This document shows positions 32,605 to 33,106 of a stretch of DNA of 33,106 nucleotides, piece after piece (the first letter of the stretch is position 1; every line of letters begins with the position of its first letter). Below the pieces are notes generated by a model that worked only from the letters and a program-made list of their open reading frames with translations, did no database searches and had not been told where the DNA came from. The translations under genes and the position numbers were made by a program. Source of the DNA: Anaerolineales bacterium (GTDB lineage: Bacteria; Chloroflexota; Anaerolineae; Anaerolineales; Villigracilaceae); NCBI GenBank assembly GCA_016934715.1, contig JAFGSI010000024.1, forward strand, positions 1-33,106, given 5' to 3'.

Positions 32605-32961
32605 ATGAGCGCATTCATCGGGAAGTCATTGGGTCGCGATCAGATCCTCGAACAACTCGGCGAGGGCGGTACGACGACTGACGGCAAGGCCTACGATCCC
32701 CATCTCGAGGTCGCTGTGGCCGTCAAGATCATCCGCACCGAGAATCTGCCCCAGAGCGGGGTCGAACGCGCCCTCAAACGCTTCGAGCGTGAGGCCAGGG
32801 CCCTGGCCAAACGCACCCATGCCAAGGACATTCGGCAGCATGGTGGCAAACATTCCTGGTCTGGACCTGGATGTCGAGAGCACCAACCTGGAGACGGATC
32901 GGACCAGGATCTTGCATGCGGGCACGGCAGGGCCTGGCAGTACGCCCTAATTCTTCCCTGA
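32605..32961 (+). pseudogene. Decayed PknB-type Ser/Thr kinase N-lobe
   Basis: The ATG at 32605 opens MSAFIGKSLGRDQILEQLGEGG, clearly a kinase N-lobe. It is nearly the same as the intact kinase at 32974, at DNA level too. Residues 1-72 keep the VAVKIIR lysine (K41) and a helix C region (ERALKRFEREARALAKRTH). The glycine loop is damaged: GMATVYK is replaced by GTTTDGK. After residue 72 the homology stops, and the frame runs through unrelated sequence to a stop at 32961 with no catalytic loop (HRD) or DFG. I see no ribosome site. It is best read as a relic of a tandem kinase duplication. An alternative is a short regulatory peptide, which I consider unlikely. Confidence 0.8.
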
Positions 32962-32973
32962 AATGAGGCACCT

Positions 32974-33106
32974 ATGTCATCTCTCATCGGTCAATCCCTG
33001 GGTCGCTACCACATTCTCGAGCAGCTCGGCGAGGGCGGCATGGCGACCGTCTTCAAGGCCTTCGACACCCGCCTGGAAACCGACGTGGCGGTCAAGATCA
33101 TCCGCA
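32974..33106 (+). CDS. PknB-type Ser/Thr protein kinase, 5' part only (cut by window end)
   Basis: The ATG at 32974 has TGAGG 5 nt upstream. The 44 visible residues are an intact N-lobe: SLGRYHILEQLGEGGMATVFK with glycine loop LGEGGMA (18-24) and VAVK lysine K41. Bacterial PknB-type kinases autophosphorylate and modify FHA-partner proteins. Its neighbours (FHA-ABC transporter, vWA-FHA protein, PP2C phosphatase) are the expected clients and antagonist. The rest of the gene lies beyond the window. Confidence 0.9.
   Translation, partial: MSSLIGQSLGRYHILEQLGEGGMATVFKAFDTRLETDVAVKIIR

Noticed and set aside
1-33106. CRISPR array, tRNA or rRNA genes
   Set aside because: No regularly spaced repeats, no cloverleaf or conserved rRNA stretches were seen on either strand by eye.

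Overview
The window looks like chromosomal DNA of a GC-rich, probably anaerobic bacterium. Chloroflexota (Anaerolineae-like) is my best guess. It rests on the Thr/Pro-rich lipoproteins, the mixture of Ser/Thr kinase, FHA and PP2C signalling genes, and a large corrinoid methyltransferase operon. This is inference from gene content only; there is no rRNA or other marker gene.

Region 1 (1-5.7 kb) is an accessory stretch that is visibly less GC-rich than the rest. It holds two secreted lipoproteins of unknown function (107-1309 + and 2916-3758 -). Between them is a decayed tyrosine recombinase (1455-2611 -) with a frameshift and a C-terminal catalytic segment replaced by sequence related to a nearby repeat. 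An insertion-sequence-like element follows (about 3953-5639) with a DDE transposase flanked by 10-bp direct repeats.

Region 2 (5.67-7.5 kb, - strand) is a two-gene operon: a MarR regulator, then a B12-binding-domain radical SAM enzyme. Its promoter matches the sigma-70 pattern well, and its -10 box lies inside a perfect 17-bp-arm palindrome, the obvious MarR operator.

Region 3 (7.6-26.8 kb, - strand) is the centrepiece: 15 closely spaced genes all pointing the same way. In transcription order they are: corrinoid protein, two MttB-family methyltransferases, a peptide-type ABC importer (binding protein, two permeases, two ATPases), an S9 peptidase, a third MttB, an M20 amidohydrolase, a pterin-binding (methyl-THF) methyltransferase, a fourth MttB, a GPH sugar/cation-type transporter and a Cys/Met-metabolism PLP enzyme. 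The simplest reading is a pathway that imports a methylated, probably amide- or peptide-linked amine, hydrolyses it, and strips methyl groups through one corrinoid protein to tetrahydrofolate. The substrate is unknown, and no corrinoid reactivase (RamA) is present here.

Region 4 (26.9-33.1 kb) is a phosphothreonine signalling module. It comprises a two-FHA ABC transporter (Rv1747-like architecture, + strand), a PP2C phosphatase and a vWA-TM-FHA protein (both - strand). A decayed kinase copy and an intact PknB-type kinase (both + strand, the latter cut by the window end) complete it.
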